A DNA stretch of 14,024 nt. Origin: an uncultured Lachnospiraceae bacterium (GTDB lineage Bacteria > Bacillota_A > Clostridia > Lachnospirales > Lachnospiraceae). A program made the position numbers and the translations under genes. The stretch spans positions 1-14,024 of the forward strand of contig CAJUQU010000080.1 of assembly GCA_910588595.1 (NCBI GenBank), written 5' to 3'. Shown here one piece after another: positions 1 to 6,059 of the stretch (position 1 is its first letter; the number at the start of each line of letters is the position of its first letter). The notes under the pieces were generated by a model that saw nothing but the letters and a program-made list of their open reading frames with translations, was not told the DNA's origin and searched no databases.

Positions 1-188
1 TGAGAAATCAGGGGTATGATGTAGGAGGTCTCAGCAATGCACAGCCGGGAGATATCGTATGCTATTCCGGTCATGTGGGTCTTTATGTTGGCAATGGACA
101 GATCGTACATGCCAGCACATCGAAGACTGGCATCATCGTTTCCAGCGCATCATATCGAAACGTATTATCAGTTAGAAGGATTTTTTAA
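1..188 (+). CDS. NlpC/P60-family peptidoglycan endopeptidase, C-terminal end (5' truncated)
   Basis: An open frame enters from the left edge (first whole codon at 3) and stops at TAA 186-188, giving 61 visible residues. They read through GDIVCYSGHVGLYVGNGQ and then IVHAS. This is the C-terminal half of the NlpC/P60 papain-like fold: the His of SGHVGLYVG is the usual catalytic histidine and the His of IVHAS is the usual third polar residue. The catalytic Cys would lie upstream, outside the window. Family members cut the D-Glu to diamino-acid bond in peptidoglycan stem peptides and are normally exported. Any signal peptide or wall-binding repeats cannot be seen. A T-tailed terminator at 212-242 closes the unit. 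The family call is firm; the exact substrate is not known. Confidence 0.85.
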   Translation, partial: RNQGYDVGGLSNAQPGDIVCYSGHVGLYVGNGQIVHASTSKTGIIVSSASYRNVLSVRRIF

Positions 189-211
189 AGAATTTGATCC
201 GGATATTATTG

Positions 212-242
212 GGTGGGTAACAGTGTTTATCCACCTTTTTTT
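212..242 (+). terminator. Intrinsic terminator of the NlpC/P60 gene
   Basis: A 9-bp stem, GGTGGGTAA (212-220) with TTATCCACC (227-235), has one G-U pair and a 6-nt loop, and is followed at once by seven T (236-242). It sits 23 nt after the stop codon. The right arm resembles a DnaA box, but the stem and T tract explain it better. Confidence 0.85.
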
Positions 243-363
243 GTGCGCAGACCCGTGCATAGAAAGTAATCCACCCGGCGGCGCACGTCAAATGGGAAAA
301 ATGCACAAAAAATCAGGGGAATTTTTTTGTGACACAACCGTCATTCTTTTATACGTTCACAAC

Positions 364-461
364 TTATCCACACTGATAAAAGGAAAAAAAGACGTCAAAT
401 GAACTTATACACCGAGTTGTCCACAATATCCACAACCGGGAACGGGTTTTCTTGTGGAAAA
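364..461. promoter_or_regulatory. Cluster of DnaA-box-like 9-mers
   Basis: There is one perfect consensus DnaA box, TTATCCACA at 364-372. Around it are TTATACACC (405-413), TTGTCCACA (417-425), ATATCCACA (426-434) and, on the minus strand, TTTTCCACA (453-461), each one mismatch from TTATNCACA. Two boxes abut directly (417 and 426). A strongly AT-rich tract follows from about 480 to 675. The arrangement resembles an origin or a DnaA-box cluster that titrates DnaA or regulates a gene. No dnaA, dnaN or rpmH is in view, so calling it oriC is not justified. Confidence 0.5.
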
Positions 462-608
462 CACTGGTATCAAAAACGAAATGATGTTTTGTGAAAATAT
501 CCGAAAATACACAACTGCATTGACAAGATACAAATTTTGAGAATGCTCAAAAATGTCTAAAAAAACTATGGAAATATCAAAAATTTTTATAATATATCAC
601 AAAAGATA

Positions 609-637
609 TTGGAAAAAAAATAGGGATATGGTATAAT
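609..637 (+). promoter_or_regulatory. Predicted sigma-A promoter of hpf
   Basis: TTGGAA (609-614), a 17-bp spacer and TATAAT (632-637) form the promoter. A TG one base before the -10 (629-630) makes it an extended -10. Transcription would start near 644, giving a leader of about 55 nt before the hpf ATG. Confidence 0.7.
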
Positions 638-698
638 CAAAATACAATTAAGAAAATATACTTGATTGCGAAATTAATTGCGAAGGGATGTGGACAGA

Positions 699-1232
699 AT
701 GAAATTCATTATCAGTGGAAAGAACATCGATGTAACACCTGGGTTAAGGGCAGCGGTTGAGGACAAGATCGGCAAGTTGGAGAAGTATTTTACGCCAGAA
801 ACGGAGGTACACGCGACATTAAGCGTAGAGAAAGAGCGCCAGAAGATTGAAGTTACCATTCCCGTCAAAGGAAACATCATTCGTTCCGAGCAGGTGAGCA
901 ATGACATGTATGTGTCGGTGGATCTTGCAGCGGAAGTGATCGAACGGCAGTTGAAAAAATATAAAAACAAATTTAGGGCGGATCAGCAGGCAGGGGCGGC
1001 GAGCCTCAGGACCGACTTTATAGAGAACAGTTATGATGAGGACGATGAGGAAGTGCGGATCGTCCGCACCAAGAAGTTCGATATCAAGCCGATGTATGCG
1101 GAGGATGCATGCGTGCAGATGGAGCTTCTGGGACATGATTTCTTTGTGTTCTGCAATGCGGAGACAGACGAAGTGAATGTGGTTTATAAGCGCAAAGGGA
1201 ACACGTACGGTCTGATCGAGCCGGAAAACTAA
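699..1232 (+). CDS. hpf: Ribosome hibernation promoting factor, long form
   Basis: The protein has 177 residues. Residues 1-95 match the HPF/YfiA beta-alpha-beta domain (MKFIISGKNIDVTPGLR start, VEKERQKIEVTI, AAEVIERQLKKYKNK). An acidic linker follows (about 105-120), then the C-terminal dimerisation domain of long HPFs (IVRTKKFDIKPM, MELLGHDFFVF, VVYKRKGNTYGLIEP). Long HPF binds the decoding region of 30S subunits and pairs ribosomes into inactive 100S dimers in slow growth. The ATG at 699 gives the usual family N-terminus, with AAGGG about 11 nt upstream. An in-frame TTG at 678 would add seven atypical residues and is not preferred. The gene is monocistronic, with its own promoter and a terminator. 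It is not followed by secA, which is a frequent neighbour in other Firmicutes. Confidence 0.95.
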   Translation: MKFIISGKNIDVTPGLRAAVEDKIGKLEKYFTPETEVHATLSVEKERQKIEVTIPVKGNIIRSEQVSNDMYVSVDLAAEVIERQLKKYKNKFRADQQAGAASLRTDFIENSYDEDDEEVRIVRTKKFDIKPMYAEDACVQMELLGHDFFVFCNAETDEVNVVYKRKGNTYGLIEPEN

Positions 1233-1242
1233 GGAACTGTGC

Positions 1243-1264
1243 CGGATCTTTTGCAGCAGATCCG
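1243..1264 (+). other. Hairpin just after hpf
   Basis: CGGATCT (1243-1249) and AGATCCG (1258-1264) form a perfect 7-bp stem with an 8-nt loop, 10 nt after the hpf stop. No T tract follows directly, so it is more likely a 3' structure upstream of the true terminator than a terminator itself. The bases before it (AGGAACTGTGCCGGAT) loosely resemble the start of the repeated element at 8108 and 9361. Confidence 0.5.
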
Positions 1265-1280
1265 AAATAACGATATGCGG

Positions 1281-1305
1281 ACAGGCACTCTCGGGTGCCT
1301 GTTTT
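1281..1305 (+). terminator. Intrinsic terminator of hpf
   Basis: ACAGGCAC (1281-1288) and GTGCCTGT (1295-1302) form an 8-bp perfect stem with a 6-nt loop, running into TTTT (1302-1305) and further pyrimidines. It ends the hpf transcript. Confidence 0.85.
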
Positions 1306-1411
1306 CTTCTGCACAAATATGAAGCCAAGCGATCGGAAAAAGGAAAATTACGATGTGAAACTTTAAAAGATCGTATGGTCAGCCATATGCATATCACCGT
1401 TTTGCAGTACA

Positions 1412-1417
1412 TATAAT
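1412..1417 (+). promoter_or_regulatory. Possible -10 element of the M23 peptidase gene
   Basis: There is a perfect TATAAT at 1412-1417 but no convincing -35 at the right distance. If used, transcription would start around 1424, almost on the ATG at 1427 and about 25 nt before the GTG at 1451. This bears on the choice of start codon for the gene. Confidence 0.4.
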
Positions 1418-1450
1418 GAACAGATAATGTATCGGAAATATGGTGGTCAT

Positions 1451-2470
1451 GTGAGAAATAAGGGGCTGATAGGTTTGGTGGTGTTCGCGCTGGTGCTGGC
1501 GACGGGGATTTTCTGGTATGAAAATAATACACAGGAGGTAAGCCAGACAAGCGGCAATTTCATCAAGTGGGTGGATTTCAACGCATCGAAGGAGGCAATG
1601 AAAAAGGCCTGTCTCATGGATATAGAATCGTATGGGTCGGAGCGGCATCTTGACTGGATCGCACTGCTCGCCTATGCCGCAGTGCGTGGGGGAGGAGAGT
1701 TCGGGAGCAGATCGACAGAGTATATAGACGAGATCGCGTCAAAGATCACAAACGGGGAGATCACGGAGGAGAGACTTCGGGAGAAGTATCAGTATTTTTC
1801 ATATTATTATGAAGCGTACTCCGCAGTGCTTGGCGGTATGCTTGGGGAGTATGAGATAGAGGATGAGAACGGTATATATCAGAAAAAGTATGGATTGAAA
1901 GCTTACTCGCCGATAGCGTCAGGGTTCGCCTATCAGGACTATGATGATTTTGGGGTCGGCAGGGATTTCGGCTACAAGAGGCAGCATCTCGGGCACGACA
2001 TGATGGGGCTGGTCGGCACGCCGATCATCGCAGTCGAATCAGGCTATGTTGAGGCACTCGGCTGGAACCGTTACGGCGGCTGGCGCATCGGCATCCGCAG
2101 TTTTGACCAAAAGCGGTATTATTACTATGCCCATCTGCGGCAGAACAGACCTTATGCGGAGGGACTCAAGGAAGGGGACTACGTCACTGCGGGGGATGTG
2201 ATCGGCTATATGGGGCATACGGGTTACAGTGACAAAGAAAATGTGAATAATATCAAGACGGTACATCTCCACGTGGGGATGCAGCTCATTTTTGATGAGT
2301 CACAAAAAGACGGAAATAATGAGATCTGGATTGACTTTTATCAGCTGGCAGGATTTCTGAGCGGTCACAGGTGTGAGGTGGAGCGCGATGATTTCACGAA
2401 GGAGTGGGATCGGAAATATGATATGAAAGATCCGGTAGTGCCAGAAGGTGCAGAATCAACAAAAGAATAG
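1451..2470 (+). CDS. Membrane-anchored M23-type (LytM) metallopeptidase
   Basis: Starting at GTG 1451 the protein has 339 residues; an in-frame ATG at 1427 would give 347. The GTG start puts basic residues (MRNK) directly before a single hydrophobic helix (GLIGLVVFALVLATGIFW), a normal membrane anchor, and has a weak GGTGG upstream. The ATG has no visible ribosome binding site. A helical domain without a clear family follows, then a C-terminal M23 domain. Numbered from the 1427 ATG, the zinc ligands are His187 and Asp191 (HLGHD) and the HLH motif His280-His282, with YYYAHL and GDYVTAGDVIGYMGHTG between them. All expected zinc ligands are present, so the enzyme is probably active on peptidoglycan cross-bridges outside the membrane. 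No terminator of quality follows it. The substrate and the role of the N-terminal domain are unknown. Confidence 0.85.
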   Translation: MRNKGLIGLVVFALVLATGIFWYENNTQEVSQTSGNFIKWVDFNASKEAMKKACLMDIESYGSERHLDWIALLAYAAVRGGGEFGSRSTEYIDEIASKITNGEITEERLREKYQYFSYYYEAYSAVLGGMLGEYEIEDENGIYQKKYGLKAYSPIASGFAYQDYDDFGVGRDFGYKRQHLGHDMMGLVGTPIIAVESGYVEALGWNRYGGWRIGIRSFDQKRYYYYAHLRQNRPYAEGLKEGDYVTAGDVIGYMGHTGYSDKENVNNIKTVHLHVGMQLIFDESQKDGNNEIWIDFYQLAGFLSGHRCEVERDDFTKEWDRKYDMKDPVVPEGAESTKE

Positions 2471-2599
2471 TATGTGTATGAAAAATGCACAATGAGCGGC
2501 GCAGGGATCACTCCTGCAAGGCATTGTACTTTATAAATATGGATAATTTTGACAGGAAAAATTCGTCAACATTGCAATAAATATCAAAAGACAAATAGA

Positions 2600-2617
2600 T
2601 TGCTTTTTTTTTAACAA
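2600..2617. promoter_or_regulatory. Rex-like operator in the thl promoter
   Basis: TTGCTTTTTTTTTAACAA matches the Rex consensus TTGTTAANNNNTTAACAA at 11 of 14 fixed positions, with a perfect right half-site TTAACAA. It begins on the -35 hexamer and covers most of the spacer, where binding would block RNA polymerase. Rex is the NADH/NAD+-sensing repressor that controls crt-bcd-etf-hbd, thl and ptb-type genes in clostridia. No rex gene is in the window. Confidence 0.6.
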
Positions 2618-2628
2618 TGTGATAAAAT
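2600..2628 (+). promoter_or_regulatory. Predicted sigma-A promoter of the thl-crt-hbd-bcd-etfBA operon
   Basis: TTGCTT (2600-2605), a 17-bp spacer and TAAAAT (2623-2628) form the promoter. Transcription would start near 2635, leaving a leader of about 218 nt before thl. This is the best promoter in the 383-nt gap between the M23 gene and thl. Confidence 0.65.
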
Positions 2629-2759
2629 AAGCACAATGGTTGTGATCAATATAAAAATAGGGAAAATCCTGAATACTGCACAAAAGATCCGCAGAGCAAA
2701 AGGCTGCATTGAGGGAATCTGCAAAAAAAGTTTGTGCATTTTTCGTGATTTCCCGTCTA

Positions 2760-2777
2760 TTGTTATAAAAATCACAG
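2760..2777. promoter_or_regulatory. Dyad in the thl leader (CRP/FNR-like or weak Rex-like)
   Basis: TTGTTATAAAAATCACAG contains TGTTA-N6-TCACA, one mismatch from the CRP/FNR-family dyad TGTGA-N6-TCACA. It also fits the Rex consensus at 10 of 14 positions. It lies about 125 nt downstream of the predicted start of transcription. The assignment is uncertain. Confidence 0.3.
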
Positions 2778-2799
2778 TCACATGGAAACTGATGGGCGG

Positions 2800-2813
2800 C
2801 TGCAGGCCTGCAG
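2800..2813. repeat. 14-bp perfect palindrome upstream of thl
   Basis: CTGCAGGCCTGCAG is a perfect palindrome 40 nt before the thl ATG. As RNA it can form a short 5-bp hairpin with a GGCC loop; as DNA it could be a dimer binding site. It is GC-rich inside an AT-rich leader. No factor is recognised for it. Confidence 0.45.
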
Positions 2814-2853
2814 AGGTCCATTGTGAGAGTATAATAAGATGGAGGAAAGAATA

Positions 2854-4038
2854 ATGGCAAAGAAAATTGTATTAGCAGGTGCATGTCGTACAGCAATTGG
2901 CACTATGGGCGGCTCGCTCAGCACAACTCCGGCTCCGGAGCTTGGGGCAATCGTGATCAAGGAGGCTCTGAACAGGGCGGGCGTTCCGGCTGACAAGGTT
3001 GACCATGTATACATGGGCTGCGTTATTCAGGCAGGGCTGGGACAGAACGTGGCTCGTCAGTCTTCGATCAAGGCAGGGCTTCCCATCGAGACACCGGCAG
3101 TCACCGTGAATGTCGTATGTGGTTCAGGACTTAACTGTGTGAACATGGCTGCCCAGATGATCCTTGCCGGCGATGCTGATATCGTCGTGGCAGGCGGTAT
3201 GGAAAATATGTCCATGGCTCCGTTCGCACTTCCTAATGCACGTTTCGGATATAGAATGAACAATGGTGTGCTGGTAGATACCATGATCAAGGATGCGCTG
3301 TGGGATGCATTCAATGATTACCATATGATCCAGACAGCGGACAACATCTGCGACGAGTGGGGCATCACCCGCGAGGAGCTTGACGAGTTCGCGTTAAAGA
3401 GCCAGCAGAAAGCGGAAGAAGCGCAGAAATCAGGTGCGTTTGACAAGGAGATCGTACCTGTGATGGTCAAGAAGAAAAAAGAGATGGTGGAATTCAAGGT
3501 TGACGAGGGACCAAGAGCCGGCTCCACGATCGAAGGGCTTGCAAAGCTCCGCCCGATCAACAAGGATAAGTATGTCACGGCAGGCAACGCGTCCGGGATC
3601 AATGACGGCGCGGCAGCCATTGTGGTCATGAGCGAGGAGAAGGCAAAAGAGCTGGGCGTGACACCTATGGCTGAGTGGGTAGCAGGTGCGCTCGCAGGCG
3701 TGAGACCGGAGGTTATGGGTATCGGACCTGTCGCATCGACCAGGAAGGTTCTGGCGAAGACCGGCATGAAGATCGAGGATTTTGACATCATCGAGGCAAA
3801 CGAGGCGTTTGCGGCACAGTCGATCGCGGTGGGCAGAGACTTGGGTATCGATGTGGATAAGCAGCTGAATCCGAACGGCGGAGCGATCGCGTTAGGTCAT
3901 CCGGTGGGTGCATCCGGATGCCGCATCCTGGTGACACTGCTTCACGAGATGGAGGCAAAGGGCGCAAAGACAGGTCTTGCCACACTGTGCATCGGCGGCG
4001 GCATGGGCTGCTCCACAGTAGTTAAAAAATACGAATAA
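2854..4038 (+). CDS. thl: Acetyl-CoA C-acetyltransferase (thiolase)
   Basis: The protein has 394 residues, normal length for biosynthetic thiolases. It condenses two acetyl-CoA to acetoacetyl-CoA, the first step of butyrate formation in the cytoplasm. The acylated Cys89 sits in NVVCGSGLN, His349 in GGAIALGHPVGASG and the second active-site Cys379 in TLCIGGGMGCS; NEAFAAQ is at 315-321. GGAGG at 2841-2845 sets the start at ATG 2854; an in-frame ATG at 2839 lies on the ribosome binding site and is not used. It is the first gene of the operon, 73 nt before crt, with a large hairpin between them. Cys89 and Cys379 correspond to the pair that forms a regulatory disulfide in the Clostridium acetobutylicum enzyme. 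Whether this protein has that switch cannot be told from sequence. Confidence 0.97.
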   Translation: MAKKIVLAGACRTAIGTMGGSLSTTPAPELGAIVIKEALNRAGVPADKVDHVYMGCVIQAGLGQNVARQSSIKAGLPIETPAVTVNVVCGSGLNCVNMAAQMILAGDADIVVAGGMENMSMAPFALPNARFGYRMNNGVLVDTMIKDALWDAFNDYHMIQTADNICDEWGITREELDEFALKSQQKAEEAQKSGAFDKEIVPVMVKKKKEMVEFKVDEGPRAGSTIEGLAKLRPINKDKYVTAGNASGINDGAAAIVVMSEEKAKELGVTPMAEWVAGALAGVRPEVMGIGPVASTRKVLAKTGMKIEDFDIIEANEAFAAQSIAVGRDLGIDVDKQLNPNGGAIALGHPVGASGCRILVTLLHEMEAKGAKTGLATLCIGGGMGCSTVVKKYE

Positions 4039-4047
4039 CATACATAG

Positions 4048-4086
4048 AGAATTTCCGGGCTGGTGCGATACCGGCTTGGAAATTCT
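4048..4086 (+). other. Long hairpin in the thl-crt spacer
   Basis: The outer stem AGAATTTCC (4048-4056) with GGAAATTCT (4078-4086) is a perfect 9 bp. The inner stem GCTGGT (4059-4064) with ACCGGC (4070-4075) has one U-G pair and a GCGAT loop, separated by a symmetric 2-nt internal loop. No T tract follows, so it is unlikely to be a terminator. It may shield the 3' end of the thl message or mark a processing site. Confidence 0.7.
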
Positions 4087-4111
4087 GAATTCATTTTAAA
4101 CGGAGGTAAGC

Positions 4112-4897
4112 ATGGAATACATATTATATGAAGTAAACGGCGCAGTCGGAAAGATCACGATCAACCGTGAGAAAGCTCTGAACGCGCTGAATTCGCAGGT
4201 CTTGGACGAGCTTGACGCGACGCTTGACGCCGTGGATCTCGATGCGGTGAGATGTCTGATCCTCACGGGCGCAGGCACAAAATCATTTGTTGCCGGTGCG
4301 GACATCGGTGAGATGAGCACGCTCACAAAGGCGGAGGGCGAGGCTTTTGGCAAGAAGGGCAACGACGTGTTCAGAAAGCTCGAGACTTTCCCGATCCCTG
4401 TGATCGCGGCAGTGAACGGCTTTGCGCTCGGCGGCGGATGTGAGATCTCCATGAGCTGCGACATCAGGATCTGTTCTGAGAATGCCGTGTTCGGACAGCC
4501 GGAAGTCGGGCTTGGCATCACACCGGGATTTGGCGGCACACAGAGACTTGCGCGTCTCGTGGGCGCCGGCATGGCAAAGCAGATGATCTACACGGCAAGG
4601 AATATCAAGGCTGACGAGGCGCTGCGCATCGGTCTGGTAAACGCGGTCTATCCCGCGGAGGAACTGATGGCACAGGCGGAGAAGATGGCGGCGGGCATCG
4701 CAAAGAACGCACCGATCGCGGTCCGCAACTGCAAGAAGGCGATCAACGAGGGTCTTGACGTGGATATGGACAAGGCGATCGTGATCGAGGAGAAGCTGTT
4801 CGGCGACTGCTTTGAGACAGAGGATCAGAAGTACGGTATGGCATTCTTCCTTGACAAGAACAAGGAGAAGGTGAAGGAGCCGTTCAAAAACTGCTAG
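4112..4897 (+). CDS. crt: 3-hydroxybutyryl-CoA dehydratase (crotonase)
   Basis: The protein has 261 residues and belongs to the enoyl-CoA hydratase/isomerase superfamily. It dehydrates 3-hydroxybutyryl-CoA to crotonyl-CoA. The oxyanion-hole loops are SFVAGADIGEM (58-68) and FALGGGCE (104-111). The two catalytic glutamates are Glu111 (GGGCEISMSCDI) and Glu131 (FGQPEVGLGITPGFGGTQR), matching Glu144 and Glu164 of rat crotonase. GGAGG (4102-4106) places the start at 4112. It is the second gene of the operon. A small membrane-protein gene, not hbd, comes directly after it. Confidence 0.96.
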   Translation: MEYILYEVNGAVGKITINREKALNALNSQVLDELDATLDAVDLDAVRCLILTGAGTKSFVAGADIGEMSTLTKAEGEAFGKKGNDVFRKLETFPIPVIAAVNGFALGGGCEISMSCDIRICSENAVFGQPEVGLGITPGFGGTQRLARLVGAGMAKQMIYTARNIKADEALRIGLVNAVYPAEELMAQAEKMAAGIAKNAPIAVRNCKKAINEGLDVDMDKAIVIEEKLFGDCFETEDQKYGMAFFLDKNKEKVKEPFKNC

Positions 4898-4933
4898 GCT
4901 GTCTGAAACTGAGTAAAGGAAAGTCGTAAGAAT

Positions 4934-5098
4934 ATGAAAAGAATTGGATTGGTATTCACAGGAATACTCCTGATAGCAGCAGGTTTGATCATTTTCGCAA
5001 TGGAGAGCTCGGATATTACGATGAAGATAGCCGGCGGCAGTATTGTGGCAGCCGGACTGGCATTTCTTGTGGAGAGCGCAAAGAAAAACAAAAAATAA
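4934..5098 (+). CDS. Small two-helix membrane protein inside the butyrate operon
   Basis: The reading frame encodes 54 residues, from ATG at 4934 to TAA at 5096-5098. It starts MKRIGLVF and ends AKKNKK. Residues 4-23 and about 32-47 are hydrophobic, with spaced glycines (5, 10, 17, 34, 35, 41), joined by a short polar loop (ESSDITMK). The basic ends predict both termini in the cytoplasm. It lies 36 nt after crt and 13 nt before hbd, fitting tight operon packing; without it, crt and hbd would be 214 nt apart. AAGGAAAG about 10 nt upstream is a moderate ribosome binding site. I do not recognise a family. It could anchor pathway enzymes or respond to membrane or redox state, but that is guesswork. 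The composition is protein-like and the hydrophobic pattern is regular, which argues for a real gene. Confidence 0.65.
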   Translation: MKRIGLVFTGILLIAAGLIIFAMESSDITMKIAGGSIVAAGLAFLVESAKKNKK

Positions 5099-5111
5099 AG
5101 GAGGACTAACA

Positions 5112-5954
5112 ATGAAGGTTGGTATTATCGGTGCCGGAACCATGGGATCCGGCATTGCACAGGCATTTGCAATGACAGATGGTTATGAGGTATGCTTATG
5201 TGATATTAAGCAGGAGTTTGCAGACGGCGGAAAGGCTAAGATCTTAAAGAATCTGAACTTCCTCGTGAGCAAGGAGAAGATCACGCAGGAGAAAGCGGAT
5301 GCGATCGCTGCAAAGATCGTTACAGGTCTGAAGGATATCTGCACAGACTGCGATCTTGTGATCGAGGTTGCGCCTGAGAAGATGGAGATCAAGAAGTCTA
5401 CATTCAAAGAGCTGCAGGAGATCGTAAAGCCTGAGTGTATCTTTGCCACCAATACATCCTCCCTCTCTATCACAGAGATGGGTGCCGGTCTTGACCGTCC
5501 GCTCGTCGGTATGCACTTCTTTAACCCGGCTGACAGGATGAAGCTCGTCGAGGTGATCGCAGGCGCTAACACACCGGCAGAGCTGGTTGAGAAGATCAAG
5601 GGGATCGCGACAGAGATCGGCAAGACTCCGGTTGAGGTCAACGAGGCTGCAGGTTTCGTGGTAAACAGGATCCTGATCCCGATGATCAACGAGGCGATCA
5701 ATGTGTACGCGGCAGGTGTTGCAAGCGTTGCCGATATCGATGTTGCGATGCAGCTCGGTGCAAATCATCCGATGGGACCTCTGGCTCTTGGCGATTACAT
5801 AGGACTGGATATCGTGCTCGCGATCATGGAAGTCATCTACGCTGAGACAGGCGATTCCAAGTATGCACCTTCACCGCTTCTCAGAAAGATGGTACGTGCC
5901 GGAAAGCTTGGAAAGAAGACAGGCGTTGGATTCTACGATTATTCTAAGAAATAA
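5112..5954 (+). CDS. hbd: 3-hydroxybutyryl-CoA dehydrogenase
   Basis: The protein has 280 residues, the usual length. It reduces acetoacetyl-CoA to 3-hydroxybutyryl-CoA with NAD(P)H. An N-terminal Rossmann fold begins with GAGTMGSGIAQ (7-17), and Asp31 ends beta-2, which favours NADH. The active-site residues of the family are all present: Ser116 (NTSSLS), His135 (MHFFNPAD), Glu147 (KLVEVI) and Asn185 (GFVVNRIL). The C-terminal helical domain carries GANHPMGPLALGDYIGLD, and the protein ends KKTGVGFYDYSKK. AAAGGAGG 8 nt upstream fixes the start at 5112; an upstream in-frame ATG at 5043 lies inside the small membrane-protein gene and is rejected. The spacer to bcd is 105 nt and contains a strong hairpin. 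Confidence 0.97.
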   Translation: MKVGIIGAGTMGSGIAQAFAMTDGYEVCLCDIKQEFADGGKAKILKNLNFLVSKEKITQEKADAIAAKIVTGLKDICTDCDLVIEVAPEKMEIKKSTFKELQEIVKPECIFATNTSSLSITEMGAGLDRPLVGMHFFNPADRMKLVEVIAGANTPAELVEKIKGIATEIGKTPVEVNEAAGFVVNRILIPMINEAINVYAAGVASVADIDVAMQLGANHPMGPLALGDYIGLDIVLAIMEVIYAETGDSKYAPSPLLRKMVRAGKLGKKTGVGFYDYSKK

Positions 5955-5973
5955 TTGAGTGTGTGATATTACG

Positions 5974-6006
5974 GCAAGGCGCTGTGCGGCAGGCACAGTG
6001 GCTTGC
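5974..6006 (+). other. Strong hairpin in the hbd-bcd spacer
   Basis: GCAAGGCGCTGTGC (5974-5987) pairs with GCACAGTGGCTTGC (5993-6006) over 14 positions, with 12 Watson-Crick pairs and a 5-nt GGCAG loop. The nearest T run starts some 16 nt later, so it is not a classic terminator. It may set bcd-etf levels relative to the upstream genes by processing or partial attenuation. Confidence 0.7.
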
Positions 6007-6059
6007 TGTTCGCAGTGAAAAATTTTTATCAAAGTTAATCAAAACGGAGGAATATGAAC

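Noticed and set aside
227..235. TTATCCACC as another DnaA box
   Set aside because: It is the right arm of a 9-bp terminator stem followed by seven T, which explains it fully.
37..402. 121-residue open frame at the left end
   Set aside because: It overlaps the NlpC/P60 frame, runs through a terminator and the DnaA-box region, and its translation is low-complexity and unlike any protein. The real frame here is the one ending at 188.
819..1550. 243-residue minus-strand frame across hpf
   Set aside because: It is antisense to the clear hpf gene, spans its terminator, and has the odd Cys/His/Leu-rich make-up of a shadow frame. The same applies to the long minus-strand frames across crt, hbd, bcd and etfA.
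2501..2517. GCAGG...CCTGC after the M23 gene as a terminator
   Set aside because: The stem is only 5 bp and no T tract follows it.
2830..2835. TATAAT just before thl as a promoter -10
   Set aside because: There is no -35 at the right distance, and transcription would start inside the thl ribosome binding site.
2636..2854. 72-residue frame in the thl leader
   Set aside because: It has no ribosome binding site, no family resemblance, and it overlaps the thl start region.
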